The notes under the pieces were generated by a model. It saw only the letters and a program-made list of their open reading frames with translations. It had not been told where the DNA came from and searched no databases. DNA of 64,000 nt from JACCTU01 sp963809175. Its GTDB lineage: Bacteria > Actinomycetota > Thermoleophilia > Gaiellales > Gaiellaceae. The stretch covers positions 1-64,000 of the forward strand of contig CAWEIK010000003.1 in NCBI GenBank assembly GCA_963809175.1, given 5' to 3'. This document shows positions 1 through 8,393 of the stretch, one piece after another. The position numbers were made by a program, and so were the translations under genes. Every line of letters starts with the position of its first letter. The stretch's first letter is position 1.

Positions 1-546
<546 letters not shown>

Positions 547-550
<4 letters not shown>

Positions 551-1782
551 GAGCGCGCCTCCGCGAGGCGGATCGCCGTCTCGAGCGCGGCGAGCTTGTT
601 CAGGCATTCCTGCTGCTCGGCCTGCGGGTCCGAGTCCGCGACGATGCCCGCGCCGGCCTGCAGGTACGCGACGCCCTTGTGCAGCACGAGCGTGCGGATC
701 GCGATGCACGTGTCGAACGCCTCGCCGGGGATCGCGTAGCCGACCGCGCCGGCATACGGGCCGCGTCGGTAGCCCTCGAGCTCCGAGATGATCTGCATCG
801 CGCGCACCTTCGGCGCGCCCGAGACAGTGCCGGCGGGAAAGCACGCGCGCAGGAGGTCGAAGTGCGAGACGTCCTCGCGCAGCTCGCCTGCCACCTCGGA
901 GACGAGGTGCGTCACGTGCGAGAACTGCTCCGCCTCCATCATCCGCTCGACGCGGACGGTCCCCGGCACGCAGACGCGCGACAGGTCGTTGCGGCCGAGA
1001 TCGACGAGCATCACGTGCTCCGCGCGGTCCTTCTCCGAGCCGAGCAGCCGCTCGGCGTCGCCTTCCCCGCGGAGCGTCGTCCCCGCGATCGGGTTGACGC
1101 TCGCGCGTCGGCCCTCGGCCTTGACGAGCGTCTCGGGCGAGGAGCCGACCAGCGCGAGGTCGTCGCCGAGCTCCAGGAGGAAGAGGTACGGCGACGGGTT
1201 GACACGGCGGAGCGAGCGGTAGAGCTGGATGGCGCCGGCGGACGTCGGCCGCTCGGCGCGCTGGGAGAGCACGATCTGGAACGCGTCGCCCGCGCGGATG
1301 TGCTCCTTCGCGACGCCGACGATGCGCTCGTACTCGTGGCGGGAAGGAGTGCGGCGGAGCGGGCCCGACACCGCACCGTTGCTGCCCGGGATCTCCCCGA
1401 GCGGTCCGTCCAGGAGCGACTCGACCTCGGCGGGGTCGCCGCAGAGCACCTCGGCCATCCCCGAGACGTGGTCGAAGCGGACGAGGACGTCGGCGACGAC
1501 GAAGCGGGTCTCGGGCAGGTCCGGGCCTTGGTCCGGGAGCGGAACGGTCGGCTCGAGCTTCGCGATGTGGTCGTAGGCGACGTAGCCGACGACCGGTTCG
1601 CCCGTCGCCTCCGCCTCGTCGAGGTCGACGATCCGCGAGCCGGCGCCGACGAGCGAGTAGCGGCCCAGGCGTCCGTGCTCGACGGACTCGAGCAGGAACG
1701 ACGCGCGGCCGGTCCCACGCAAGCGGAGGTACGCCCCGAGTGGGGTGAGGAGATCGGTTGCGATGACGGTTTGTGCGATCAC
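547..1782 (-). CDS. trpE: Anthranilate synthase component I
   Basis: Converts chorismate to anthranilate using ammonia from TrpG, the first committed step of tryptophan synthesis. The 411-residue protein carries the chorismate-binding signatures, for example NPSPYLFLLEL, GSSPETLV, PIAGTTLRG, LGRNDLSRVC and the C-terminal FPAGTVSGAPKVRAM. It is shorter than many TrpE proteins (often 480-520) because the N-terminal domain is reduced. The start is GTG at 1782, only 7 bases after the U-run of an attenuator terminator, with no obvious Shine-Dalgarno. Its stop overlaps the trpG start. The leader peptide upstream with three Trp codons supports TrpE over PabB. Confidence 0.93.
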
Positions 1783-1789
1783 GGGTACG

Positions 1790-1810
1790 AAAAACGCCCC
1801 TCTCGGGGCG
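1790..1810 (-). terminator. trp attenuator: intrinsic terminator before trpE
   Basis: Read on the minus strand it is CGCCCC-GAGA-GGGGCG followed by five Ts: a 6-bp all-GC stem, a GAGA tetraloop and a U-run ending 7 bases before the trpE GTG. A second perfect inverted repeat (GCTAGCG-N3-CGCTAGC, 1834-1850) covers the leader-peptide stop codon. The leader segment CGGGGC near 1861-1866 is complementary to the 5' arm of the terminator and could form an antiterminator. The layout matches ribosome-mediated transcription attenuation. Confidence 0.82.
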
Positions 1811-1845
1811 ACTGGAAGCGAGACAGGGATGTGGCTAGCGCGTCG

Positions 1846-1908
1846 CTAGCGCAGGCTCCTGCCCCGCTCGGTGCGCCATGCCCACCAGCTCTGCGAGGAA
1901 GGAGTCAT
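1846..1908 (-). CDS. trpL: trp leader peptide
   Basis: A 20-codon ORF (ATG at 1908, TAG at 1846-1848) containing Trp-Trp-Ala-Trp at residues 8-11, encoded by TGG codons between 1876 and 1887. Trp is otherwise rare, so three of 20 codons is a strong sign of a regulatory leader peptide. Stalling at these codons when charged tRNA-Trp is scarce would let the downstream leader fold into the antiterminator and allow trpE-trpG transcription. The ATG sits 7 bases after a -10 hexamer, so the message is probably leaderless. It was recognised from codon content and context, not from homology. Confidence 0.8.
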   Translation of the reverse strand: MTPSSQSWWAWRTERGRSLR

Positions 1909-1915
1909 CGATCGC

Positions 1916-1944
1916 AGGGTAGGCACCAGGCTCGGATCCGTCAA
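1916..1944 (-). promoter_or_regulatory. trp operon promoter
   Basis: On the minus strand a -35 TTGACG (1939-1944) and a -10 TACCCT (1916-1921) are separated by exactly 17 bases. The -10 ends 7 bases before the trpL ATG, so transcription should begin at or next to the start codon. It is back-to-back with the -10 of the divergent peptidase gene at 1948-1953. Confidence 0.72.
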
Positions 1945-1947
1945 GGG

Positions 1948-1953
1948 TAGGCT
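1948..1953 (+). promoter_or_regulatory. -10 element of the M42 peptidase gene
   Basis: TAGGCT lies 7 bases before the GTG at 1961, predicting a leaderless transcript. It lies just upstream of, and divergent from, the trp promoter. Confidence 0.5.
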
Positions 1954-1960
1954 CGCGTGC

Positions 1961-3016
1961 GTGGCGCTGCCTTCAGTCCTCCGCTCGCTGCTCACGGCGC
2001 CGGGGCCGTCCGGCTACGAGAGCGCACCGACCGCGGTGTGGCGCGAGGCCGCGTCCGCGTTCGCGGAGGTGACGGGCGACTCGCTCGGCTCGTCGGTCGC
2101 GCGCGTGCCGGGAACGGGGCAGGGGCCGCTGCTCGCGATCGTCGGGCACATCGACGAGATCGGCCTGATCGTCACGCACATCGACAAGGAGGGGTACGTC
2201 TACTTCCGGCCGGTCGGCGGTTGGAGCGCCGAGGTGCTTCGCGCGCAGCGCGTGATCGTGCTGACGAAGGACGGCGAGCTTCCGGGCGTGGTCGAGCGCG
2301 CGAAGCAGAAGGTGCGCAAGGGCGCCGAGCCGCAGTTGACCGTGCTCGACGACCTCCACATCGACATCGGCGCGAAGGACGGCGACGAGGCGCGCCGGCT
2401 CGTGCGGCCCGGCGACGCCGTGGTGATCGCAGGCGAGCCGGTCGAGCTGCCGAACGGGCGCGTCGCCTCCCGCTCGCTGGACAACCGGCTCGGCGCGTTC
2501 GTCGCGCTCGAGGCGGCACGGCTCGTCGCCGAGGCGGGCGGTGCGCCCGGAGACGTCGCAGCGGTCGCAGCGGTGCAGGAGGAGGTCGGCGACTTCGGCG
2601 GAGCGCGGGTCGTGACGTTCGCGCTCGAGCCGGCGATCGCGATCGCCGTCGACGTCACGCACTCGACCGACGTGCCGGGAGGCGACCCGAAGGCCGAGGG
2701 TGAGCACGGGCTCGGCAGCGGACCGGCGATCTCGCGCGGCTCGACGATCAACCCGAAGGTCTTCGAGCTGCTCGCAGAGACCGCCGAGGCGGAGGGGATC
2801 GAGTACACGCTCGAGGTCTCGGCCGGGACGACGTCCACCGACATGGACGCGATGTATCTCTCGCGCGCGGGCGTCGCGACCGGGCTCGTCTCGATCCCGC
2901 TGCGCTACATGCACACGCCGACGGAGATCGTCGACCTCGCCGACGTCGAGCAGTGCGCCCGCCTGCTCGCCGCCTTCGCCCGCCGCCTCGAGCCGGGCGT
3001 CAGCTTCACCCGCTGA
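1961..3016 (+). CDS. M42-family metal-dependent aminopeptidase
   Basis: Cytosolic dinuclear-metal aminopeptidase of the tetrahedral-aminopeptidase/PepA-glutamyl family (M42), trimming peptides. About 351 residues. Metal-ligand motifs are visible in order: GHIDEIG, the bridging Asp in SLDNRLG, the catalytic Glu pair in VQEEVG, the Asp in AIAVDVTHSTD and the late His in YMHTPTE. The open frame extends upstream to 1871, but the GTG at 1961 is chosen because homology begins at SVLRSLLTAPGPSGYE and a -10 hexamer lies 7 bases upstream. It is divergent from the trp operon and followed after 15 bases by a thiolase gene with its own promoter. Whether it acts on peptides or on another amide (some relatives are annotated endoglucanase) cannot be told. 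Confidence 0.87.
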   Translation: MALPSVLRSLLTAPGPSGYESAPTAVWREAASAFAEVTGDSLGSSVARVPGTGQGPLLAIVGHIDEIGLIVTHIDKEGYVYFRPVGGWSAEVLRAQRVIVLTKDGELPGVVERAKQKVRKGAEPQLTVLDDLHIDIGAKDGDEARRLVRPGDAVVIAGEPVELPNGRVASRSLDNRLGAFVALEAARLVAEAGGAPGDVAAVAAVQEEVGDFGGARVVTFALEPAIAIAVDVTHSTDVPGGDPKAEGEHGLGSGPAISRGSTINPKVFELLAETAEAEGIEYTLEVSAGTTSTDMDAMYLSRAGVATGLVSIPLRYMHTPTEIVDLADVEQCARLLAAFARRLEPGVSFTR

Positions 3017-3019
3017 AGC

Positions 3020-3025
3020 TAGGCT
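3020..3025 (+). promoter_or_regulatory. -10 element of the thiolase gene
   Basis: TAGGCT, identical to the hexamer before the preceding gene, ends 6 bases before the ATG at 3032; a leaderless start is predicted. Confidence 0.48.
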
Positions 3026-3031
3026 GGTTCC

Positions 3032-4183
3032 ATGGCCCGCTCGGTGATCGTCAGCGCCGTCCGCACGCCGTTCGGCAGGCTCGGCGGTGCGCTCAAGGAC
3101 TACGAGGCGCCGAGGCTCGGAGCCCACGTGATCAAGGCTGCGCTGGAGAAGGTCGGCCTCGAGCCGAACGAGATCGAGTACGTGATCATGGGCGAGGTGC
3201 TCCAGGCCGGGGTCGGCCAGGCGCCTGCGCGGCAGGCCGCGATCGGCGCCGGCCTGCCGAAGGAGCTCCCGGCGGACACGATCAACAAGGTGTGTGCGTC
3301 GTCGATCCGCGCGGTGCAGATCGCCGACGCGATGATCCGCTCGGGCGACCACCACGTCGTCGTCACCGGCGGGATGGAGTCGATGTCGAACGCGCCGTAC
3401 CTGCTCAAGCAGGCGCGCTTCGGCTACAAGCTCGGCAACGGCGAGCTGATCGACCACATGGTCTTCGACGGGCTGACGTCGAGCTTCGACAACAAGCACA
3501 TGGTCGAGCAGGCGTCGTTCGTCTCGCGCGAGCTCGGGATCTCCCGCGAGGATCAGGACGCGTGGGCCCTCCGCTCGCACGAGCGCGCGGTCGCCGCGCA
3601 GGACGCGGGACGCTTCGCCGACGAGCTCGCTCCCATCGACGGCTTCGAAGTCGACGAGGGCCCGCGGCGCGACACGTCGCTCGAGCGCCTGGGGGCGCTG
3701 AAGCCCGTGTTCGACCCGGAGGGGACGACGACCGCAGGGAACGCACCGGGAGTGAACGACGGCGCCGGCTGCGTGATCGTCACGAGCGAGGAGTTCGCCC
3801 GCAAGCGCGGGCTCGAGATCCTCGCGACGATCGTCGCGCAGGCGTACGTCGCCGACGACTTCGCGTTTCTCGCGCGCACGCCCGCCAAGGCCGGCGAGCT
3901 GGCGCTCGCGAAGGCCGGCAAGTCGATCGACGACGTCGAGCGGGTCGAGCTGAACGAGGCGTTCTCGTCCGTGGTCGTCAACTCGGTGAAGATGCTCGGC
4001 GCCGACCCGGAGAAGGTCAACGTCAACGGCGGCGCGGTCGCGCTCGGCCACCCGATCGGCGCGTCCGGCGCGCGCATCGTCGGCACGCTGGTGCACGACC
4101 TGCGCCGAAACGGCGGCGGGCTCGGGCTCGCGGCGATCTGCTCGGGCGGCGGCCAGGGCGACGCGTTGCTCCTCGAGGTGTGA
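3032..4183 (+). CDS. Thiolase (acetyl-CoA C-acetyltransferase family)
   Basis: Condenses two acetyl-CoA or cleaves 3-ketoacyl-CoA. The 383-residue protein has the acyl-accepting Cys88 in NKVCASS, the His of GHPIGASGAR and the second catalytic Cys in the C-terminal CSGGGQGDA, so all three active-site residues are present. Length fits the family (about 390). It ends in GTGA, shared with the start of the next gene. The 3-hydroxyacyl-CoA dehydrogenase gene at 5988 and the acyl-CoA dehydrogenase at 8394 suggest a role in fatty acid or C4 acyl-CoA turnover; the direction (degradative or biosynthetic) is not shown by sequence. Confidence 0.92.
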   Translation: MARSVIVSAVRTPFGRLGGALKDYEAPRLGAHVIKAALEKVGLEPNEIEYVIMGEVLQAGVGQAPARQAAIGAGLPKELPADTINKVCASSIRAVQIADAMIRSGDHHVVVTGGMESMSNAPYLLKQARFGYKLGNGELIDHMVFDGLTSSFDNKHMVEQASFVSRELGISREDQDAWALRSHERAVAAQDAGRFADELAPIDGFEVDEGPRRDTSLERLGALKPVFDPEGTTTAGNAPGVNDGAGCVIVTSEEFARKRGLEILATIVAQAYVADDFAFLARTPAKAGELALAKAGKSIDDVERVELNEAFSSVVVNSVKMLGADPEKVNVNGGAVALGHPIGASGARIVGTLVHDLRRNGGGLGLAAICSGGGQGDALLLEV

Positions 4184-4584
4184 CGAAGCTCCTCGTCGTT
4201 CTTGCCGTCGTCGCGCTCGCGGTGGTCGCCGCGCCGGCCGCTTCGGCCTGCTCGTGCATCGCACCGGGAACGCCACGCGCCGACCTCGCGCGCTCCGACG
4301 GCGCGTTCGTCGGCGTCTACCAGAGCCGGTACCGGCTCTCGCCGAGCGCGTTCTTCTACAAGTTCACGATCGTCCGCCGGGTGAAGGGGAACCTTCCCGC
4401 CAGGACGATCCACGTCGTCGCCGGGACCAACAGCGCCTCGTGCGGCCTCCAGGTGCGGAAGGGCCAGCGCGTCGCGCTCCTGCTGCAGCGCTCGGACCGG
4501 CAATGGCGCTCGAGCCTCTGCGATCAGCGCGCCGCGAACTTCTTCCGCGGCGTCCCCTCGCGGCTGCTCGCTGCCTGCGGCTAG
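4180..4584 (+). CDS. Secreted TIMP/netrin-like (NTR-fold) protein
   Basis: A 134-residue exported protein. Residues 1-22 form a signal peptide ending ASA, and the mature chain is predicted to begin with Cys-Ser-Cys, the N-terminal CxC arrangement of tissue inhibitor of metalloproteinase (TIMP)-like proteins. It is followed by a beta-rich stretch (FKFTIVRRVKG, IHVVAG) and three further Cys residues at CGL, SLC and near the C-terminus. In animals TIMPs use the free N-terminal Cys to chelate the zinc of metalloproteases; bacterial members are of unknown role. The GTG start overlaps the thiolase stop, and its TAG shares a CTAG with the convergent decarboxylase gene. The family call rests on the N-terminus and size, so it is moderate. 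Confidence 0.62.
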   Translation: MTKLLVVLAVVALAVVAAPAASACSCIAPGTPRADLARSDGAFVGVYQSRYRLSPSAFFYKFTIVRRVKGNLPARTIHVVAGTNSASCGLQVRKGQRVALLLQRSDRQWRSSLCDQRAANFFRGVPSRLLAACG

Positions 4585-5948
4585 ACCGAGGCCGTCTCGG
4601 TCACAGCTGCGCGGAACGCCCCGACGAGGCGCTCCAGGTCGGCCTCCGAGGTCTGCCAGTTCGAGACCGACACGCGGATCGCGGGCCGCTCGTCCCACGT
4701 GGTGCCGCTGAGCCACGCCTCGCCGCTTTGCTGCACCGCGTGCAGCGCCTCCGTCGTCCGCTCGTCGGTCTCGAAGCGGAACAGCACCTGGTTCAGGACG
4801 ACCTCGTTCAGCACCTCGGCGCCGGGAAGCTGCGCGAGCTCTTCGGCCGCATGTCGCGCGTGCGCACACGAGCGCGTGATCAGCTCGGAGACGCCCGAAC
4901 GCCCGAGCGAGCGAAGGGCCGCGTAGACCGGGAAGCCGCGCGCGCGGCGCGAGAACTCCGGGTTCCAGTCGATCTGGTCGCGGTTCGCGCCGGCGTCGTG
5001 CACGAGGTACTCGGCGTGGACGCCCATCGCCGCGCGATGCGCGGCGGGATGCGCGCAGAACGCGAGGCCCGAGTCGTAGGGGACGTTCAGCCACTTGTGC
5101 GCGTCGGTCGCCCAGGAGTCCGCGTGCTCGACGCCGCGCACGAGGTGCCGGAGCGAGGGGGAGGCCGCTGCCCACAGCCCGAAGGCGCCGTCGACGTGCA
5201 GCCATGCGCCGGCCTCTCGCGCGCGGGCGGCGATCGCCTCGACGTCGTCGCACGCGCCGGTGTTCACCTCGCCGACCTGCGCGCAGACGATCGTCGGGCG
5301 CTCGTCGAGTGAGAGGTCGTCGACGACCATGCGCCCCTGGTCGTCGGCGCGGACGATCTCGGGTGCGCCCATGCCGAGGAGCCGAAGCGCCCTGTCGATC
5401 GTGACGTGACGCTTGGCGCCGACGACGACGCGCACCGGGGGCGCGCCGTAGAGCCCGCGGTCTGCGAGCTCCCAGCCGAGGGCGTGCAGGACGTGCTCGC
5501 GTGCCGCGGCGAGCGCCGTGACGTGCGCCATCTGGCAGCCGGTCACGAACGCGTACGACACGCCCCGCGGAAGCTCGAACAGCTCGCGGAGCCACTCGCC
5601 CGCAACCTCCTCGACGATCGCGGCCGCGGGCGCAGGCGCGAACAGGCCGGCGTTCTGGTCCCACGTCGAGGTCAGCCAGTCGGCCGCGAGCGCAGCCGGC
5701 AGCGAGCCGCCGAGCACGAACCCGAACCACCGTCCGCCGGGCATGCCCGCGATGCCGGGATCCGCGTCGGCGACGAGTTGCTCGAGCACGTCGCGCGCGT
5801 CGATCGGCTCGTCCTGCAGGGGACGCGTCAACGTCGCCCGAAGAGCGTCGAGGTCGATCGGCGGGAGCACCGGGCGCGTGTCGAGCGACTCGAGGAAGTC
5901 GGCCGACAGCTCGGCGGTCCTGGCGAGCAGGTCGCGCGAATCGGTCAT
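4581..5948 (-). CDS. Pyridoxal-phosphate-dependent group II decarboxylase (aromatic amino acid decarboxylase-like)
   Basis: 455-residue member of the AADC/glutamate decarboxylase fold family. The PLP-binding lysine lies in TDAHKWLNVPYD, preceded by HVDGAFG, whose Asp contacts the PLP pyridine nitrogen; GGRWFGFVLGGS lies in the substrate/PLP region. Likely substrates are aromatic or related L-amino acids, but several relatives act on aspartate or on oxidised intermediates. The ATG at 5948 is chosen because an in-frame open stretch upstream is only antisense to the next gene. A -10-like TAGGGT lies 10 bases upstream. Its stop overlaps the convergent TIMP-like gene by 4 bases at CTAG. Confidence 0.85.
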   Translation of the reverse strand: MTDSRDLLARTAELSADFLESLDTRPVLPPIDLDALRATLTRPLQDEPIDARDVLEQLVADADPGIAGMPGGRWFGFVLGGSLPAALAADWLTSTWDQNAGLFAPAPAAAIVEEVAGEWLRELFELPRGVSYAFVTGCQMAHVTALAAAREHVLHALGWELADRGLYGAPPVRVVVGAKRHVTIDRALRLLGMGAPEIVRADDQGRMVVDDLSLDERPTIVCAQVGEVNTGACDDVEAIAARAREAGAWLHVDGAFGLWAAASPSLRHLVRGVEHADSWATDAHKWLNVPYDSGLAFCAHPAAHRAAMGVHAEYLVHDAGANRDQIDWNPEFSRRARGFPVYAALRSLGRSGVSELITRSCAHARHAAEELAQLPGAEVLNEVVLNQVLFRFETDERTTEALHAVQQSGEAWLSGTTWDERPAIRVSVSNWQTSEADLERLVGAFRAAVTETASV

Positions 5949-5975
5949 CTCGCCACCAACCCTACAAGCGTCGGC

Positions 5976-5981
5976 TAGCCT
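5976..5981 (+). promoter_or_regulatory. -10 element of the hydroxyacyl-CoA dehydrogenase gene
   Basis: TAGCCT ends 6 bases before the ATG at 5988. It lies within 20 bases of the divergent decarboxylase promoter. Confidence 0.48.
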
Positions 5982-5987
5982 CGCCGA

Positions 5988-6818
5988 ATGCGCTTCGAGC
6001 ACGTTCTCGTCGTCGGTGCCGGGCAGATGGGCGGCGGCATCGCGCAGGTCGTCGCGGGCTCGGGACGTCGCGTCTCGCTCTACGACGAGCAGCCCGGCGC
6101 CACCGAGCGTGCGCTCGAGACGATGCGCAAGAGCCTCGCAAAGCTCGAGGAGAAGGGCGGGCCTGCACCGGACGACGTGCTCGCGCGCGTCAGCACGGTC
6201 GACGAGGTCGTCCCCGCCGACCTGATGGTCGAGGCGGTCGTCGAAGACGCCGACGTGAAGCTCGACGTGTTCCGGCGCGCCGACGCAACGCTCCCGCCCG
6301 AGGCCGTGCTTGCGTCCAACACGTCCTCGATCCCGATCTCGTCGCTCGCGGCAGGCACGCAGCGACCCGACCGGGTGATCGGCATGCACTTCTTCAACCC
6401 GGTACCGATCCTGAAGCTGGTCGAGGTCGTCCGCGGGCGCGACACGTCCGACGAGACCGCCGGCTCGATCGTCGAGCTCGCGGAAGAGCTGGGGAAGGTG
6501 CCGGCCGAGGCGAACGACTTCCCGGGCTTCGTCTCGAACCGGATCCTGATGCCGTTCATCAACGAGGCGGCCTGGGCGCTCCACGACGGCGTGGCCGAAG
6601 CGGAGGCGATCGACACGATCGCGAGGCTCGGCTTCGCCCATCCGATCGGCCCCCTGGCCCTGGCGGACCTGATCGGCCTGGACACCTGCGTCGCGATCAT
6701 GGAGGTGCTCCAGGAGGGCCTCGGGGACGACCGCTACGCCCCGTGCCCCCTGTTCGTCGAGTACGTGGCGGAGGGCCGGCTGGGTCGGAAGACCAAACGG
6801 GGTTTCTTCGAGTACTGA
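5988..6818 (+). CDS. 3-hydroxyacyl-CoA (3-hydroxybutyryl-CoA) dehydrogenase
   Basis: Oxidises (S)-3-hydroxyacyl-CoA to the 3-keto form with NAD(P), or the reverse. 276 residues, close to the stand-alone Hbd length. The Rossmann glycine motif GAGQMGGG is at residues 9-16, SNTSSIPI and HFFNPVP (containing the catalytic His) follow, and the C-terminal dimerisation domain has NDFPGFVSNRILMP and GPLALADLIGLD. It is a single-domain enzyme rather than a FadB fusion. Together with the thiolase and acyl-CoA dehydrogenase nearby it covers three steps of beta-oxidation. Confidence 0.93.
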   Translation: MRFEHVLVVGAGQMGGGIAQVVAGSGRRVSLYDEQPGATERALETMRKSLAKLEEKGGPAPDDVLARVSTVDEVVPADLMVEAVVEDADVKLDVFRRADATLPPEAVLASNTSSIPISSLAAGTQRPDRVIGMHFFNPVPILKLVEVVRGRDTSDETAGSIVELAEELGKVPAEANDFPGFVSNRILMPFINEAAWALHDGVAEAEAIDTIARLGFAHPIGPLALADLIGLDTCVAIMEVLQEGLGDDRYAPCPLFVEYVAEGRLGRKTKRGFFEY

Positions 6819-6875
6819 TCCTCAAGCCGCCCCCGATTCGTGCCGATATCTGGCCCTGGAAGGGAGGACGTAAGG

Positions 6876-7952
6876 GTGCGGGTGCTCCTCGTTGATGACG
6901 ATGCGGGTCTCAGGGCGCTCTTGCGCACGACGTTCGACGTCTTCGACATCGACGTCGACGAAGCCGCCGGAGCCGCCGAGGCGCGCGACCTGATCCGAGT
7001 CAGCCCTCCCGACGTGATCGTGCTCGACGTCGTGATGCCCGGCATGGACGGGCTCGAGTTCTGCCGCGAGCTGAAGTCGAGCCGCGACACGCGGGACATC
7101 GCCGTCGTGCTGCTCTCGGGCTCGGAAGGCGGAACGCGCGTCGCCGCAGATGCGGCGGGCGCGGAGGCGTACGTGCCGAAGCCGTTCAGCCCGCTCGAGT
7201 TGCTCGCCGTGGTCGAGCGTCTCTCCGGAGGTCTCTACGGCGTTCCGTTCCGCGCGACGAAGAAGCACGGCAGCCAGGAGGAGCAGCTGCTCCTCTACGC
7301 GCGCGATCTGCGCCATCTGCTGCAGATCGAGCGCGCACAACGCTCGCTCGTGCAGGACGCCTACCGCGAGACGGTGGCCGCCTTCGCCAGCGCGCTCGAG
7401 TCGAAGGACACGCGCACCCGGGCTCACTCGCAGCGCGTGCAGCGCTACGCCCTCGAGCTCGCCCGGACGATGGACGCGGAGCTTGCGAACGATCCGTCCG
7501 CCGAGTACGGGTTCCTGCTCCACGACGTCGGCAAGATCGGGATCCCGGACCGGGTGTTGCAGAAGCCCGCGCCGCTCACCGAGCCCGAGCGTGCGCTGAT
7601 GCAGACCCACACCGTCCTCGGCGAGCAGATGCTCGCCGGCGTTGCGCTGCTGCAGGGACCCGGCATGGACATCGTGCGCTCCCACCACGAGCGCTGGGAC
7701 GGCGACGGCTACCCCGACCGCCTCGCGCGGGAGGAGATCCCGACCGGGGCGAGGATCTTCGCGGTGGCCGACACGCTGGACGCGATGACGAGCGACCGCG
7801 TGTATCGCGCGGCGCTCCCCTGGTCGGTCGCGAGCGACGAGATCGTCCTGCAGGCCGGGCAGCAGTTCGACCCCGACGTCGTCGACGCGTTTCGCGCGTG
7901 CGAGCCGACCCTGCGCGAGGTGCGCAGGGAGTTCGACGCCGTTTCCGCCTAG
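6876..7952 (+). CDS. Response regulator with HD-GYP phosphodiesterase output
   Basis: 358 residues: a receiver domain (about 1-118; acidic pocket LLVDDD, phosphoacceptor Asp in VLDVVMPG, Thr/Ser site LLSGSE, conserved Lys in YVPKPFSPLEL) joined to an HD-GYP domain (about 165-345) with HSQRVQRYAL, the LLHDVGKIGIPD metal site, HH pair and WDGDGYPD. HD-GYP enzymes hydrolyse cyclic di-GMP. The GTG at 6876 is chosen over the upstream 6840 start because AGGGAGG at 6861-6867 is correctly spaced and the receiver begins immediately. No histidine kinase is adjacent. Its TAG shares CTAG with the convergent lipoprotein gene. Confidence 0.92.
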   Translation: MRVLLVDDDAGLRALLRTTFDVFDIDVDEAAGAAEARDLIRVSPPDVIVLDVVMPGMDGLEFCRELKSSRDTRDIAVVLLSGSEGGTRVAADAAGAEAYVPKPFSPLELLAVVERLSGGLYGVPFRATKKHGSQEEQLLLYARDLRHLLQIERAQRSLVQDAYRETVAAFASALESKDTRTRAHSQRVQRYALELARTMDAELANDPSAEYGFLLHDVGKIGIPDRVLQKPAPLTEPERALMQTHTVLGEQMLAGVALLQGPGMDIVRSHHERWDGDGYPDRLAREEIPTGARIFAVADTLDAMTSDRVYRAALPWSVASDEIVLQAGQQFDPDVVDAFRACEPTLREVRREFDAVSA

Positions 7953-8371
7953 ACCGGCTCCTCTTCCTGCTCGATCGGCGCCTCGAGCTGGTGCCAGAGC
8001 ACGATCTTGCCGTCACGCACGCGGACGAGCGCGAGCGCCCGCGCGCCGGGGCCGTCGCAGCGGCTGCGACGGCGGTTCCCGAGCAGGAACGTCGCGCGCA
8101 CCGTGTCGCCTCGTTCGCTGAGGCTGAGGATGCGGCCCGCGCAGGGGAGCGCGGCGTTCCAGGCCTGAGCTTCGTCGAACGTCTCGAGCCGCCGGACCGA
8201 GGCGCCCTGCACGACGCGTGCGCCTTCGGCGAAGAGCCTTGCTGCGCCCTCGTTGTCGTCGGAGTTGACGGCCTCGGACCAGGCGCGGACGACGCTCTGG
8301 GGCGAGGGGTCGCCGCCGCCGCAGCCCGTCAGGACGAAGGCGGCCAGCGCGACGAGGCCGACGACTCGCAC
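7949..8371 (-). CDS. Putative lipoprotein with NTF2-like domain
   Basis: About 140 residues, beginning with a short hydrophobic signal ending in the lipobox VLTGC, then GGGDPS and a domain whose pattern (VVRAWSEAVNSDDNEGAARLFAEGA, then beta strands ending GKIVLWHQL) resembles small NTF2/SnoaL-like folds. Function unknown; probably membrane-anchored outside the cell. The open frame extends to an ATG at 8395, which would overlap the divergent dehydrogenase start. The GTG at 8371 is preferred because TATCGT lies 7 bases upstream, as for other genes here. Both starts give a plausible signal peptide. Confidence 0.66.
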   Translation of the reverse strand: MRVVGLVALAAFVLTGCGGGDPSPQSVVRAWSEAVNSDDNEGAARLFAEGARVVQGASVRRLETFDEAQAWNAALPCAGRILSLSERGDTVRATFLLGNRRRSRCDGPGARALALVRVRDGKIVLWHQLEAPIEQEEEPV

Positions 8372-8377
8372 CGTCAC

Positions 8378-8384
8378 TACGATA
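8378..8384. promoter_or_regulatory. Shared bidirectional -10 element
   Basis: TACGATA reads TACGAT (8378-8383) on the plus strand, 10 bases before the acyl-CoA dehydrogenase ATG at 8394, and TATCGT (8379-8384) on the minus strand, 7 bases before the lipoprotein GTG at 8371. The two -10 hexamers occupy almost the same bases. Confidence 0.4.
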
Positions 8385-8393
8385 GTCAGGCCC

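Noticed and set aside
1973..4276. Long open frames antisense to real genes, e.g. a 767-codon minus-strand frame here
   Set aside because: High-GC codon bias keeps antisense frames open. The product is Arg/Ala/Asp-rich with no family motifs, while the plus strand holds recognisable peptidase and thiolase genes.
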